DNA from: Parapristionchus giblindavisi
Lineage: Eukaryota > Nematoda > Chromadorea > Rhabditida > Diplogasteridae
Direction: 5' to 3'
Assembly (NCBI GenBank): GCA_943737045.1
Contig: CALSFV010000480.1
Span: forward strand, 1 to 64,000
Length of the DNA stretch: 64,000 nt
Below are positions 13,170-24,600 of this stretch, piece by piece (position 1 is the first letter of the stretch; each line of letters opens with the position of its first letter). The notes beneath the pieces were generated by a model. The model had not been told where the DNA came from. It searched no databases and saw only the letters and a list, made by a program, of their open reading frames with translations. A program made the position numbers and the translations under genes.

Positions 13170-13421
13170 ATATCGTCTAATCAATCAATATTCGTTGCAG
13201 TCGAACACGCTGGAGTGGATGATCATCGTGCTCATTGTAATTGAGGTAATAATAATAATAATTATTATTATTATATTATTAATAATAATAATAGTAATAA
13301 TAATAATAATAGCAAATTTGAGGTCATTCTGGGATTTTTCCACTTCGCGGAGAGCTTCTCGCCCATGCAAGTCGTCATCGTCAAGGAAGACCTGGATGCG
13401 GAAGGCGCGAAAAAGGATTGA
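4455..13421 (+). CDS. RMND1: RMND1/SIF2-like protein, DUF155 family, mitochondrial
   Basis: Thirteen exons: 4455-4589, 5214-5291, 6284-6391, 7099-7210, 7747-7868, 8564-8670, 10753-10877, 12358-12435, 12628-12688, 12786-12902, 12976-13048, 13201-13245, 13323-13421. They join in phase to 419 aa. In other animals RMND1 is an inner-membrane protein that supports mitochondrial translation. The arginine-rich N-terminus (MYRRVASALLRRH) looks like a targeting peptide. DUF155 hallmarks include VFVFDDGVVVFW in exon 5, KLGVWE in exon 8, and ELRHSINQN followed by the hydrophobic segment LEWMIIVLIVIEVILGF near residues 376-392. Two introns start with GC instead of GT (6392 and 12436). Intron 6 hosts an antisense gene and intron 7 a foldback element. 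The first two exons are the least certain; an alternative in-frame ATG is at 5199. Confidence 0.93.
5470..5616. repeat. Dispersed repeat G, copy 2
   Basis: Matches copy 1 through GGGGCCAAAACAGGGGG, TCCACAAGA, GAGAGAATTCATCTCC and CAAATAACCCACGAAAA. It lies in RMND1 intron 2. Confidence 0.7.
6506..6707. mobile_element. hAT-like MITE family B, copy 1
   Basis: Terminal inverted repeats CATAGGTCGAAAAGTATG and CTATTCGACCCATG, flanked by an 8-bp target duplication (AGCCCATC / CGCCCATC, 7 of 8 identical). This copy is about 200 bp, longer than the 110-120 bp of the other copies, because the central CTGACCGG unit is repeated. It lies in RMND1 intron 3. Confidence 0.85.
8179..8229. repeat. 51-bp perfect palindrome
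   Basis: Arms of 25 bp (8179-8203 and 8205-8229) are exact reverse complements around a single C at 8204. It lies in RMND1 intron 5, 40 bp upstream of a MITE. It could extrude as a cruciform or fold as an RNA hairpin. It does not match the other element families in the window. Confidence 0.95.
8269..8461 (+). mobile_element. hAT-like MITE family A, copy 1
   Basis: A 193-bp element starting CATACATTGCCATACCCTCG and ending GTACCGAAAATGTATG. It is flanked by a perfect 8-bp target duplication ATCACAGG (8261-8268 and 8462-8469). Eight-bp duplications and short TIRs fit hAT-type transposition. No coding capacity. Confidence 0.93.
9329..9958 (-). CDS. Small unrecognised protein nested in RMND1 intron 6
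   Basis: Five minus-strand exons: 9911-9958, 9732-9854, 9613-9680, 9461-9536, 9329-9394. All have GT-AG borders and join in phase to 126 aa. The protein begins MSRFASLFQTKSTVD, then has a very basic stretch (residues about 34-57, with RMRSKIRRKAENR), a middle region with WNLPQPVFDAP, and an acidic DDSDDLDL tail ending LLIRKC. No domain was recognised. The host intron belongs to the opposite strand, so it is a nested antisense gene. Unlike its neighbours it has no 3' splice site just before the ATG, but a TATA-like box lies about 115 bp upstream. The consistent phases, donors such as GTAAGT and exon-like codon use support a real gene. Confidence 0.8.
10070..10079 (-). promoter_or_regulatory. 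TATA-like box of the nested gene
   Basis: On the minus strand the sequence reads GTATATAAGG, about 115 bp upstream of the nested gene's ATG (9958), giving a likely transcription start near 10040. It sits at the edge of a GC-rich stretch (10080-10195) unlike the AT-rich intron around it, which fits a promoter. Confidence 0.5.
10257..10366. mobile_element. hAT-like MITE family B, copy 2
   Basis: A 110-bp element, CATAGGTCGAAAAGTATG to CTATTCGACCTATG, with a perfect 8-bp target duplication GGGATACC (10249-10256 and 10367-10374). It lies in RMND1 intron 6. Confidence 0.93.
11303..12302. mobile_element. Foldback element 1 with tRNA-like arms
   Basis: Inverted arms of about 340 bp (11303-11645 and 11961-12302) are nearly identical and enclose a 315-bp spacer. 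Each arm carries a tRNA-like A box (TGGCGCAGTAGG in the left arm) and B box (GGTTCGATTCC) about 45 bp apart. The ends start TAAGGGAAGGGTACTTGG. No clear target duplication was seen. The spacer encodes a short protein-like fragment on the minus strand. The element lies in RMND1 intron 7 (10878-12357) and leaves the splice sites intact. Confidence 0.9.
11788..11931 (-). pseudogene. Captured C-terminal coding fragment in foldback spacer
   Basis: In one minus-strand frame about 47 codons read as natural protein and stop at TAA (11788-11790). Visible pieces are VPSDVENAFKPYIAYG, FFKGGFIDTRP and PPWDSPMSVMFG. No start codon or upstream exons are present. The GC-rich codon use resembles exons, unlike the AT-rich arms. 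I do not recognise the parent gene. It looks like the last exon of a host gene trapped between the arms. Confidence 0.55.
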
Positions 13422-14236
13422 TTTGAATTTTGTTCAAATTTTCAAATTTCTCGCCTCCCACACACTGTTTTCGAAATCTTGTTATAGGACCATATTATCG
13501 ATTAGTTTTTTTGCTCGTTGTTATTATTAAAGTGTCTTCCCATTGAATTCATATTATTGCCTTGTTAGCCTCGATTTCGAGCCTTGTTATATATGTGGCC
13601 GAGTGACTGTTTTTTTTTACTTGTAGCTGCTAGCGTGGATTACTGTACATATCTGAGCATAAATACGGATTGATCTACCATTTTTTTGTGATTATCGATC
13701 GCTGATCTTGAGGTTTGTCATCCTCTGTCGTATCTGTGTCCGATTGAGTGAGTAGCGGTGTTGCATTTGCTCTACGTGCATCCGCCGTAACGTAGGCGTC
13801 CACGTAAACTGTGCAGAGTGTGAATTTAGAATTTTTATCGAACAAAATGTTATAAATATGGCACTTATGCCAGAATTCTTTTCGAAATTTGTACTCTGCA
13901 AAGATTGCGCGAGTGTACACACTGTTGCGACGGAAGGAACGTAAGGCAAATGTAACTACGCTTTACCTTCTCACTCGCTTCTTCAACTCTTGTCTGCCTG
14001 TCCCTGGTCTCGGGGGAAATCTAATCTGGAGAGGGGGGAGGTCCTTCTATTCCCTTTTTTCCTCGTTCATCTGAATGTTGTGACGTGCTCTCTAGTAATT
14101 ATCTCTGCCCCCCCCCCCTCCTTACTCTCCATGCCTCCCTCTGCCGTTCTTCGATTTCTCCAATCGTTTAAGAGGTTATCCCATCGATTTTTGTTGTTGT
14201 TTACTCGGTTACGGTATCGATCGATACTACTACAGT
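13422..14236. other. RMND1 to BCKDHA intergenic gap
   Basis: This 815-bp gap contains dispersed repeat H (13761-13956) and a C-rich tract near 14110. It ends in the 3' splice site CTACTACAG one base before the BCKDHA ATG. No additional gene was seen. Confidence 0.6.
13761..13956. repeat. MITE-like repeat H, copy 1
   Basis: Inverted ends TTGCATTTGC and GTAAGGCAAATGTAAC. The interior shares GGCGTCCACGTAAAC and ATTTATGCCA-type segments with the copy at 59655. A shorter relative is at 63163. Confidence 0.7.
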
Positions 14237-15342
14237 ATGCTACCCCGTCGTGTGCTGCTCGCGTCCCTGCGACACAGTCGCATCGCGTCCGCGACCGGAG
14301 CGGCGACGCGTCAGCCATCCGCGTCATTCTCATCGGAGGCGTCCGACGAGTTCCGCCTGCAGGAATACGGCCAGAAGTATCTCGGATACCGCAAGGTGAA
14401 TCGGTGTTTCATGCGGGTGACATTTGCGTGGTTATTTGTTTGGCAATGCTTACATTTTCATAAAACTTATTAGTAATATTTATACTCCTTCAATTATTAA
14501 AATAATTTTTAAAAAGTTTTTGATGGAATACATATTTAGTATTTAATATTTTTATTTATTTAAAACACATAATTATTTTATTTTATTTAATATGCATTTA
14601 AACACTTTTTCTGGATCACCTATGTGGGTCACTTGATCTGTAGCGATACATAATAGGGGGCAAAGAATTATTTTTTGAGATAGAAGTGGCCGTTGTCTCT
14701 ATCTCAAAATAATCAGTTATGTAGTAATCTGAACAAAATGAAGCGATTGCAGTAGCCCGATAGAGTTTAATCATGTCCAATGTCTCATGCCTCCTCCTTT
14801 CACAGGCCTCCTTCACCGAGGACCTCGAGATTGTGGATCCGGCCAAGGGTGCCGCCTTCCCCATCTACCGTGTGACCGATGCCACCGGCAAGATCATCGA
14901 TCCCGCCCAAGATCCCAAGTTTGACAAGGTAACGAACACAATAATAATAATAATAATAATTATAATTATAATAATAATAATACCTATAATACCTATAATA
15001 ATAATACGTTTTCCGACGGTTTAATCAATTTGTATGAAGCATCTCACAGCTATGTGACATCATGCTATGATATGTTTCAATGAAATCAAGTGAGAATGAA
15101 ATATGAGGGTAGACGGGGTGGGTGTGAGGAAAGTGGTACGGAACCTGTAAAATTAGGGCTTTTCGAAGATTTTTGGAATGCCCCGTGTAAAAAAATGGTT
15201 TTCGTGAAATTTTTGAAAAAAATTGAAGGCCCCCCTGTAAAATTAACGAGTTTTCGTTTGGATGCCTCCTGTAGAATCCTCCAGGTTCCCCGCCCATGTG
15301 TGGTATATATTCTGATGAATTCCATTTTTAGCTCTTTATAAA

Positions 15343-15378
<36 letters not shown>

Positions 15379-18300
15379 AATTAATACTTCATAATATTAT
15401 GCAGGATCACGCGCTCCACATGTACAAGACGATGACGCAGCTCAATATCATGGACCGCATTCTGTACGATTCGCAGCGCCAGGGACGCGTCTCCTTCTAC
15501 ATGACCTCGTTCGGAGAAGAGGTACGGTAGTGGGGTATACGGTATATTGATCTTTGAACTTGTATATCGATTGATACGTCGTACTGTTTCTGAGTGTGCA
15601 CATTGCCTGTAGTTATTATTGCTTAATAATAGTGAATACAGTATACCTGAATTGATTGCGAGGTTGATGAATAGGTAGATTGTGTATAGTATATCTATTA
15701 GTTTATTGATTGATTATGCTTTAAATAATAATAATATTATTATTATTATTATTTCTATTTTTATTATTGTCCCCATTTGCAGGGCAATCACGTCGGCTCG
15801 GCGGCTGCACTCTCGCCGAATGACCTCGTATTCGGACAGTACAGAGAGGTTGGTATTAAAAATTATTCATTTAATAATTTAAACGCATTTATCAAGAGTG
15901 GGCTTGACTTCTTGCTTGTCTTTAAAAAAAATCGTGAATATTAAATTTACAATTGAATAATTTACGATTATAAGTTTGGCGTGCGAATTAATGTTAAAAT
16001 CAAAATAGGTGAGCGTTTTTTTGCGCACAACCTTTCCTCTAGCTGGTCCATCTTTGGTGTGAATATAATAGTGATAATAATAATAGGAATATGAGAACAG
16101 AGAATTTTGAATTAGCGTTTGGATTTTCTTTCAAAGCATGCATTACCACACTCCTACTGGCCCGCTTCTTTCGCGTTTTACACTTGTTACATTGTTCCTG
16201 GATGATGGTGCATGATCAATGCGGTAAGCACTTCAATCCATTCATCGAGTAATGATGCGAGTAGCAGCATCTCCATAGGCATAGACCGCATACATTTTTG
16301 CTCAACTCACATTTTCCGAACTATCAACTTACCCGTATTTGTTAGTAGTCCTACATTATTTCGCTAAAATTGCTCATTTTTCATTTTTTTTCTCTCTTTG
16401 TCGCATAATTCTGCGAAAGTGACTCGTTTTCTTTTATAAGCCAACCAATTTATAAACTAATTCGAACCCACAATGTGGGTTCTCGAAAATGTCTGATAGA
16501 CCACCGGAACAATCACACAACTCTTATCATACTTCATCTAGCCATCGCACTTTAGGTTTTCCAGGCTGCCCCCTTTCCCACAATTAATATCCATTAATAG
16601 ATAAATATCCCATAATCGTACTTCATTGATTGCAGGTCGGCGTGCTCATGTACCGTGGGTTCCCGCTGGAGCAGTTTATGCACCAGTGCTACGGCAATCA
16701 TCGAGATATCGGTGCGTTTATTGATTTTTTTATTATTTTGAAATTTTAAAGTTTTTTTTATTATGGTTAGTGCATTTTTTTTTAAATTACATTTAAAAAT
16801 TGAATTTATAAATTAAATTTCTCGATTGATAAAGGCAAGGTTGTTGCAATCATTGTAATTTAAATAATAAATTCATTGTTTAAATATTAAATAAATAAAT
16901 TTAAATTATTTATTGATTGATTAAAGTAAGATTAAGGCTGTCACTTGTCAGTATTTAAATAATAATAAATAAATTTAAATTATTTATTGATTGATTAAGG
17001 CAAGGGCAAGCAGATGCCCGTGCACTACGGCTCGTCGGAGCACTCATTCGTCACCATCAGCAGTCCGCTCACCACTCAGCTGCCTCAGGTACGGTAGGCG
17101 CGGGTACGGGGTTACGGTATTGGCAGCGCGTGACGGTATTGAGATAGCGTTACGGTACTTTCCCATTTTGCCTACGGTATCTCGTGTATAAGTGCCAGAA
17201 CGTGGATGATATGCGGGCCTTGATTGTGTTATATACGAAGAGTATGAAAGGCGTCGTATTTAGCTGTATTATATAATTGATTAAAGATATAATACGATAA
17301 TAAATTGAAGAGTTTCACGGTTGCATTCCTTGGAATAATGTAGATACTAAGAGTGGTAGTCGGAAACCTCGCAGTGAGACTTGTAGAAATCGAAATGTGA
17401 CTGGCAAAAAAAAAATGTTCACGATTCCTACATTTATTTCACCCATACATTTTCATGCCCTCACAGTGTGAGGATTGACCCACTATATACGGGTCATTTT
17501 CAGGGTGACCCACTATATAAAGTTCAATTTTTATGTGAAAGTTTACAATTTAAGCGAAAAATAATGATTTTTCTAAATCGACCCACTATATAAAAATAAT
17601 TCGGTGAGGGCACCGAAAATGTATGATTTTACCTGTGCCTATCGACCGAATGCTATCGCCTATCAGTCTGCGAGTTGTCCTTCCTTTGTAAGCGTATGGG
17701 TGAAACACGAAATCACCCACTCTCATTATGCATCGGTGTAGTCATCTTAATAATAACAATAAATAATAATAATAATAATATTAATGCGTTATAATGTCAG
17801 CATATAATATGCGGATGGGGGCAAAACGTGGGGAATCTTGTTATCCACAAGGGCTCGGAGAGCAATCATCATCTTTTTTTTTCTCGATTAATTGCACTTA
17901 ATTATTAATAATAATAATAAATTTAATTATTCAATTAAATTATTAAATTAATGTTTATTCGCAATTGCAGGCCGCCGGTGCCGCATACGCCTTCAAGATG
18001 CGCCCCAACAATGATCGTATCGTCTGCGTATACTTTGGTGGGTTATTATTATTATTATTTTTTTTTATTATTATTTTTATTATTTTTATTATTATTATTA
18101 TTATTGTTATTTCTATTACTATTTAGTATTAGTGCTTGTATTTTATCCGAGAGGAGTAGCTCTGACTTGTATCCTGAAATATGGCAATGCCGTTGAATCT
18201 CGGGCAGCTGCGTTGCCAGTTGATTCCTGGTTACGCCTTGTGTGTATATGACTTGACACGCTGCCGACTTCAGTTGTTCTTCTTTTGTTTGCACTAGTAA

Positions 18301-21300
18301 AAATCTAATATATGCATATTTGCAATCAGCATTCTCTATAGCAACTGCTAGTACGCTGTCAGCCTAATCCTTGTACATTTCTATGGATAAATTAATAAAC
18401 ATTTTAAGACATCGGCTCAGTGAGATTCCAGGAAGTGCCGGACATCGATCTGGCCCAATTTTTTTTATGAATACCCCCATGGGCCCCCATCACAAAATGG
18501 GTATTCATTTGGGCTGGTTCCTTGAAACACAGATGTGGCGGGTTTTCGAATTTTGAAAACTCGATTTTCACCGGAAAAAAATGGAGCCACCTAGGACCAA
18601 TGTTAGTGTCGATTAATTATAAGTATAAATAGACAACAAAAACTGGCTATACGACGGTCCGCAGATCCGATCGCAAACTGATTTTTTTACCTCCTCTAAA
18701 CATTCTAAAATTAATTAAAATTTTAAAACAAAAAAGTGCAGTCCAATTTTTGCCTCATCTCATAGAGCAAAAAATTCCACGTCGAATAAGAAAAAAAATC
18801 AAAAATCGAAGGACCCCTCTTTTGAGATAAATGGACCTGAGGTTGACCCGAAAATATTTTTGTTTTCAATCCCCTTCATGTTTGTACTCATATTGAAGAG
18901 CTCGTCGAGTAGAACAACTTTCATGTTGAACGTTTTGTCTGAAACTCATGTACAAGAGAAATACATGAAGTAAGATTTATCATTTCGATCGCTTGTATCT
19001 TGAGAACAAACGACTTTCATACAATACGACTAACATCAAAAATGACGTGCTCGACGAGTTCTTTAAAATGAGTATAAACATTCAAGGTTTCGGCAACTTT
19101 TTTTTCAAGACCACTTTCCAGGCCATATTTTTCAGCCTGGGGGTCTTCAATTTTTTTCGTGAAACAACAAAGTAAGTATGGATTTTTGCGTTCTACAATA
19201 TTGGCGTAATCAATTTGTGCACAAAAAATATTTTACTTTCGTTTTACTCAAAATTGGGTGAACAACCGTGTGAATAAATAAAGCTCATGTAGTTCTCTTG
19301 TACATTAGTTTCAAACAAAATGCTCAACATCAAAGTTGTTCTACTCGACGAGCTCTTCAATATGAGTACAAACACGAGGGGGTTTGAAAACAAAAATATT
19401 TTCGTGTCAACTTCAGGTCCATTTATCTCAAAAGAGGGGTCCTTCGATTTTTGATTTTTTTTCCCTTGTTCGACGTGGAATTTTTTGCTCTATGAGATGA
19501 GGCCAAAATTGGACTGCACTTTTTTGTTTTAAAATTTTAATTAATTTTAGAATGTTTTGAGGAGGTAAAAAAATCAGTTTGCGATCGGATCTGCGGACCG
19601 TCGTATAGCCAGTTTTTGTTGTCTATTTATACTTATAATTAATCGACACTAACATTGGTCCTAGGTGGCTCCATTTCTTTTCGGTGAAAATCGAGTTTTC
19701 AAAATTCGAAAATCCGCCACATCTGTGTTTCAAGGAACCAGCCCAAATGAATACCCATTTTGTGATGGGGGGCCATGGGGGTATCCATGAAAAAATTTTG
19801 GGCCAAATCGGTGAGGTCGATGTCCGGGGTCACTGGCACAACCCTCGAATCTTACTGAGCCGGTGTCTTAAATAATTTAATAATAATAATAATATATTAC
19901 AGGCGACGGCGCCGCATCGGAGGGAGACGCGCACGCCGCCTTCAATTTCGCCGCCACCCTTGTGAGTCTAATCTGATCACTTGAATTAAATTAACAATAT
20001 TATAATAATGGATGTAAGTATAGGCTTGCTTGCACATAAAATGTAAATTATTTAAAAAAAAAATATATATATAGGTTAGTTATATTGTGCCTTATGGTGT
20101 TTCGGCCGCTACGTCTAATGTGTAATCTTTTATTTCATGCGAGTAGTAAATATACAGGAAATGAAGATGGCAAGGATAAATGATTTAATATTATTATTAC
20201 TATTATTTTATCTTTTCGAACTCACTATATCCTTGCTTCTGAATTTTTCCCCTGAATTCTCGTCTAAATAAGGTAGGACAAGTAAGACATTAGTTAGTAT
20301 TGCCTGGTTCTGGTATTAGTCCCCTGATCGAAACACGCATCCGCCAGGTTGTTTTTGTGCGTACAAAAGATCAGAAGTGTAGCGTATCGAATGTTCTCGA
20401 CCCCATCCTACGTGCGATGCGCCCGAGTCCCTTATCGAGTAAGCTGACAAATGGTGACGAAAACTCGGGATTTCGAGTGAGAGAGTGTGGGAATCGAGGA
20501 GAGTGAGAGGATTGACGGGGCGAAATTGTGTGTTGACTAGTGATAAGAACGAGAAGAGGATGATAAAGTTGAAAGATCAGTGGTTGTATGGGATGACATG
20601 GAGTGATGGTTGAAAGGTTGCGAAAGATTGGAGCGAATTATTATTATTAATAATTATTATTATTGATTTATTAGAACGCATTGGGGATAGAATATATTTG
20701 TGAGAAGGATATCCGTCACCAAAACGAATCGGTGAGAAGTAGATTGACGAGTATATGTGCACTCCATGCATGGATATCATGGAAATACATACAGTAGTTA
20801 TTGAGATGAAGTACAGTATCCAGGCTTTGGTCGATGATATTATGGGTTTGAGTATTTTTTGTGTATTAAAGATGAGTAAAGGGGTACTGTAGTCGGGGGT
20901 CTAGAGGTCTGGTGAGCGAGATAAGGGGCGAGGAGGGGTAGACGAGTGGGAGGGGGATGAGACGAGGGTGGTGTAGTGTGAGAGATAAGATAGGGAGGGT
21001 ACGGGGAGACCCTTTGCACTCTCTTGTCCCAGAGAGAGGCGAAGTAGAGCATTGGGAAGTGCCTCAGGGCGATTTTGAACTAGATTTGCGATTTATCGTC
21101 TTTAATATGTTCATTTCGCCGCTATTACGGGTCTGCAGTAGAGTGAACACAGGAGGGTTTCTGGGGAGGGGAGTTTTCAAGAGGAGAATTTATTTGTTCC
21201 AAAACTGTTGGGATGAACGCATTGTAGTGGTGTAGTACGCATAATATTAAAGTAGGATACTGCGACAATGATAGAGTAAATATGCTTAGGTCGTATAGCT

Positions 21301-21614
21301 AGGTTATCGGTTTTCAAAATCCGGTCAGGTTTTTCGATTTTTCTGAACTTTTGGCTCAAAAATCCGGTCAGGTTTGGCACTTTGTAACATACTTTTCGAC
21401 GTATGCAAATATGGTTGAGACAGATATTATGAATAATGTAATGAAGCGATGGATTAGGTGCATAAATTGCAATTGACAATGACTTTAGGACTGTCCGATC
21501 ATCTTCTTCTGTCGCAACAACGGCTACGCGATCTCGACGCCGGCCTCGGAGCAGTACGGCGGAGACGGTATCGCGGGCAAGGGACCCGGATATGGACTCC
21601 ATACCATCAGGTAT

Positions 21615-21645
<31 letters not shown>

Positions 21646-24600
21646 TCTTTATTATGCTGGTACGTAATGAGCAATACATAGGACACATACAAGAAAAATC
21701 GTTGGATACATAATTTACTATGCCACAACGGGGTAGCATAAGTATAGTGGACATAGAAAAGGTTAAGTTAAGAAGAAGAACTACATATAGTATTTATTTA
21801 TTTGTTTGTTTGTTTATTCATTTATTCGGTCAAATATAGTAATACTATAGTATTATTTATTGTGCGGTTAAAAGAAACATGGTTCGTAATAAGAATTATA
21901 TTATGACGAAAAATGAATTGATAGATGATACGCATAGTGTAATCTATTTTATTGATCGATTTATTGATTCGTGCGTCGGGGTTACGGTAGCTATCGATTG
22001 TTATAAATCCAAAAAATGGTTTATCTCTGTTACTCGAGGCACGCGTGTGCTTTTGACTAGAATTTTTAAGAGAAAAATGGAAATTTTTCAATTATATTTC
22101 CCTGTTATATTTACATTCTACAGTATTCAATTATAACTGTAATGAGAGACATTTTTTGCGGACAAGTTTGGCATATAAAATTGGTACTGTAGAATCGCCC
22201 TTGTCGTTTAGCGAATTGATTTTTTCCACTAGTTCACCCAACCACGAGCTGCGTGTTACCAGTTGATCCATGGTTTCGCATTGTTTGTATATCACTTGAC
22301 ACATCACCGACTTCGATCTCTCGACGTTTTCCCAAGAAAATCTAATTATTGCATCATTCTCATATTTAGTGCAGTAAGATGCAGTAAACCGGTATAGGGG
22401 TTTTTTTGGTTAATTAGTTGTTAGCGCACAAGGGAAACACATCAAAAGTGGAACATTTTGCACTTTGGTTCGTTGTTGGTATAACCCGTTTTGATTACGC
22501 GCCTTTTTATGCTTTCTAAACACTCTATACTTGATCAAAGTTGCACAACCATGGGGTTAGAACACAAATAACATTGTTGTTTTGTAACATTAACAGTGTA
22601 CTTGAGAAGGTGGTGGGGAGTTAATGAATACTACGAACAACCACTACATAGGCGTTATTGCGTTCCACTTTCTTGTCAACAAGGATCACGTGTGATTTGT
22701 TATAACTTATGGAATTGAATTTTTATTTTATTGAAACACTATCATTCTCCTAATAATGAATCATATGTATTTAGAGAAGCGAAAAAAAGTGAGTAATGCA
22801 TAGGTGGGCGCGTGAAAACGAATTCTTTTTGCGCACAGTCTTGCATTCCATTGCGGGGCCTTGCGCGTAACCTTGCCTCGCAAAAATTGGAATATTTCCA
22901 GTCAAATCTGCTTTAAAATGGCCATGCGCATAGCCTTGCCTCACAATTCCCCGGTTTGCGCACAGCCTTTCCCCCAGCGTGCCCACCTATGGAGTAATGT
23001 TCGTAGGCAGAAATAGGTTGCGGGAGGATTTTAAAAAATAATAATATCGTCTTATAGCTAATAATCTGGTCCTCTTGCAGAGTCGACGGTAACGACCTTC
23101 TCGCGGTCTACAACGCCACCAAGGTATGCTACGGTGGTCATGATGATTGGGGTAAACTGCGAGTGATGGGGTGTACGGTAGGCTTGAACTCGCTGTGAAA
23201 GCTATCGCATCGGTGATTAAATAAGTACCACAGTTAACACCGGGTATTTTTTGAAATTCTATGAAAACCGGATAGCTTGTTAGGCCCTAGAGGACATCCT
23301 TATTTATCTCAGGAACTGCTGCGATCCAGAAAATGTTCAGTCTCAGCCATACATTGCCATACCCTCGCAGTGCGAGGATTGACCCACTATATAAGGGTCA
23401 TTTTAGGCCACTTGATAAAAAAAGGAAGCTAAAAATGACGATTTTTAAGCGAAAATAACGAATTTTATGTATCAACCCACCCTATTTCGAGAATTGACCC
23501 ACTATATAAAATTGACGGCGAGGGTAACGAAAATGTATGGTCTCAGCTTGAAAATTTCTCCCCAAGTTCTTTCTATTATTAGTATTATTTTTCTTATCGT
23601 TTCTGTACTTGCTGTCGCCCCTGTCACGGGTGTATAATAAATAAACAAATAAATAAAAATTGTTATTTAAAAATTATGGCTGTTAGTTCGTATCCAATGG
23701 AAGGGTTTTTTTCTCTATTTTTTTCTGACGGTTATCATCTAGTGGGCTCTCATGCGCTCGGTTCTCATCCGGTAGCTTCCGGTTCTCATCCGACGTAGAG
23801 CCTATCACTTGTATGAGATTCTCCCGTTGAATCCGGGTTTCGACTTAAACATGAAACCGTGAGGTTGCACTTCGAAATTCGATGCCATTCCTAGCAATTG
23901 TTCAAGGCACACAATTTCTGCGTGGCGCTGCTACGCTAGTGATATTGTAGAAGTGATAATGATATTGACTAGATCACGCGGCCTTTTTTATAAATTTGTT
24001 AAAAAACTTTTGAATGGGGGATATTTATTATTTGCTTTATGGTGTCTTGACGTAGCGGCCAGGAAGGACAATTATTAATATAATAAATTGCACATCTTAC
24101 AATTTTGAATCTAATGTTCAGACTTACTATTGCGCATTGTATCCTATTCATTTCTTATGTTATAATAATTATATTCCTCTGTTAATTATAATAATAATTA
24201 TAATATTGCAGGCAGCTCGCAAGCTCGCCCTCGAGGAGAACAAGCCGGTGCTGATCGAGGCCATGACCTATCGTCTCGGTCATCACTCCACGTCCGATGA
24301 CTCCACTGCTTACAGGTATTTACCCTATCATTGCAACATGAATTCGTCGGGTTTTTTTTTTTTGGGGGGGGGAGTAAATCTTTATTTTACTTTAGCCTTG
24401 GAAATGGGGATTATTATTATTATTGTTGTTATTATTTTTATTCGATTCGGATTGAGTCCTTTGATTAAAGTTAAAGTTGGGAATATTATAGCAATTGAAC
24501 TTTGTCCGTGGACCTTGTCATGCATTTCAATTCCATTATCGGGAGTGTGATTGAAACTGTCCAAGATGACTTCTCGGCCCGCTTCATTGTTGAATTGTGG

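Noticed and set aside
15025..15341. Overlapping open frames on both strands
   Set aside because: They coincide with a dispersed inverted-repeat element in a BCKDHA intron and contain no coding signature.
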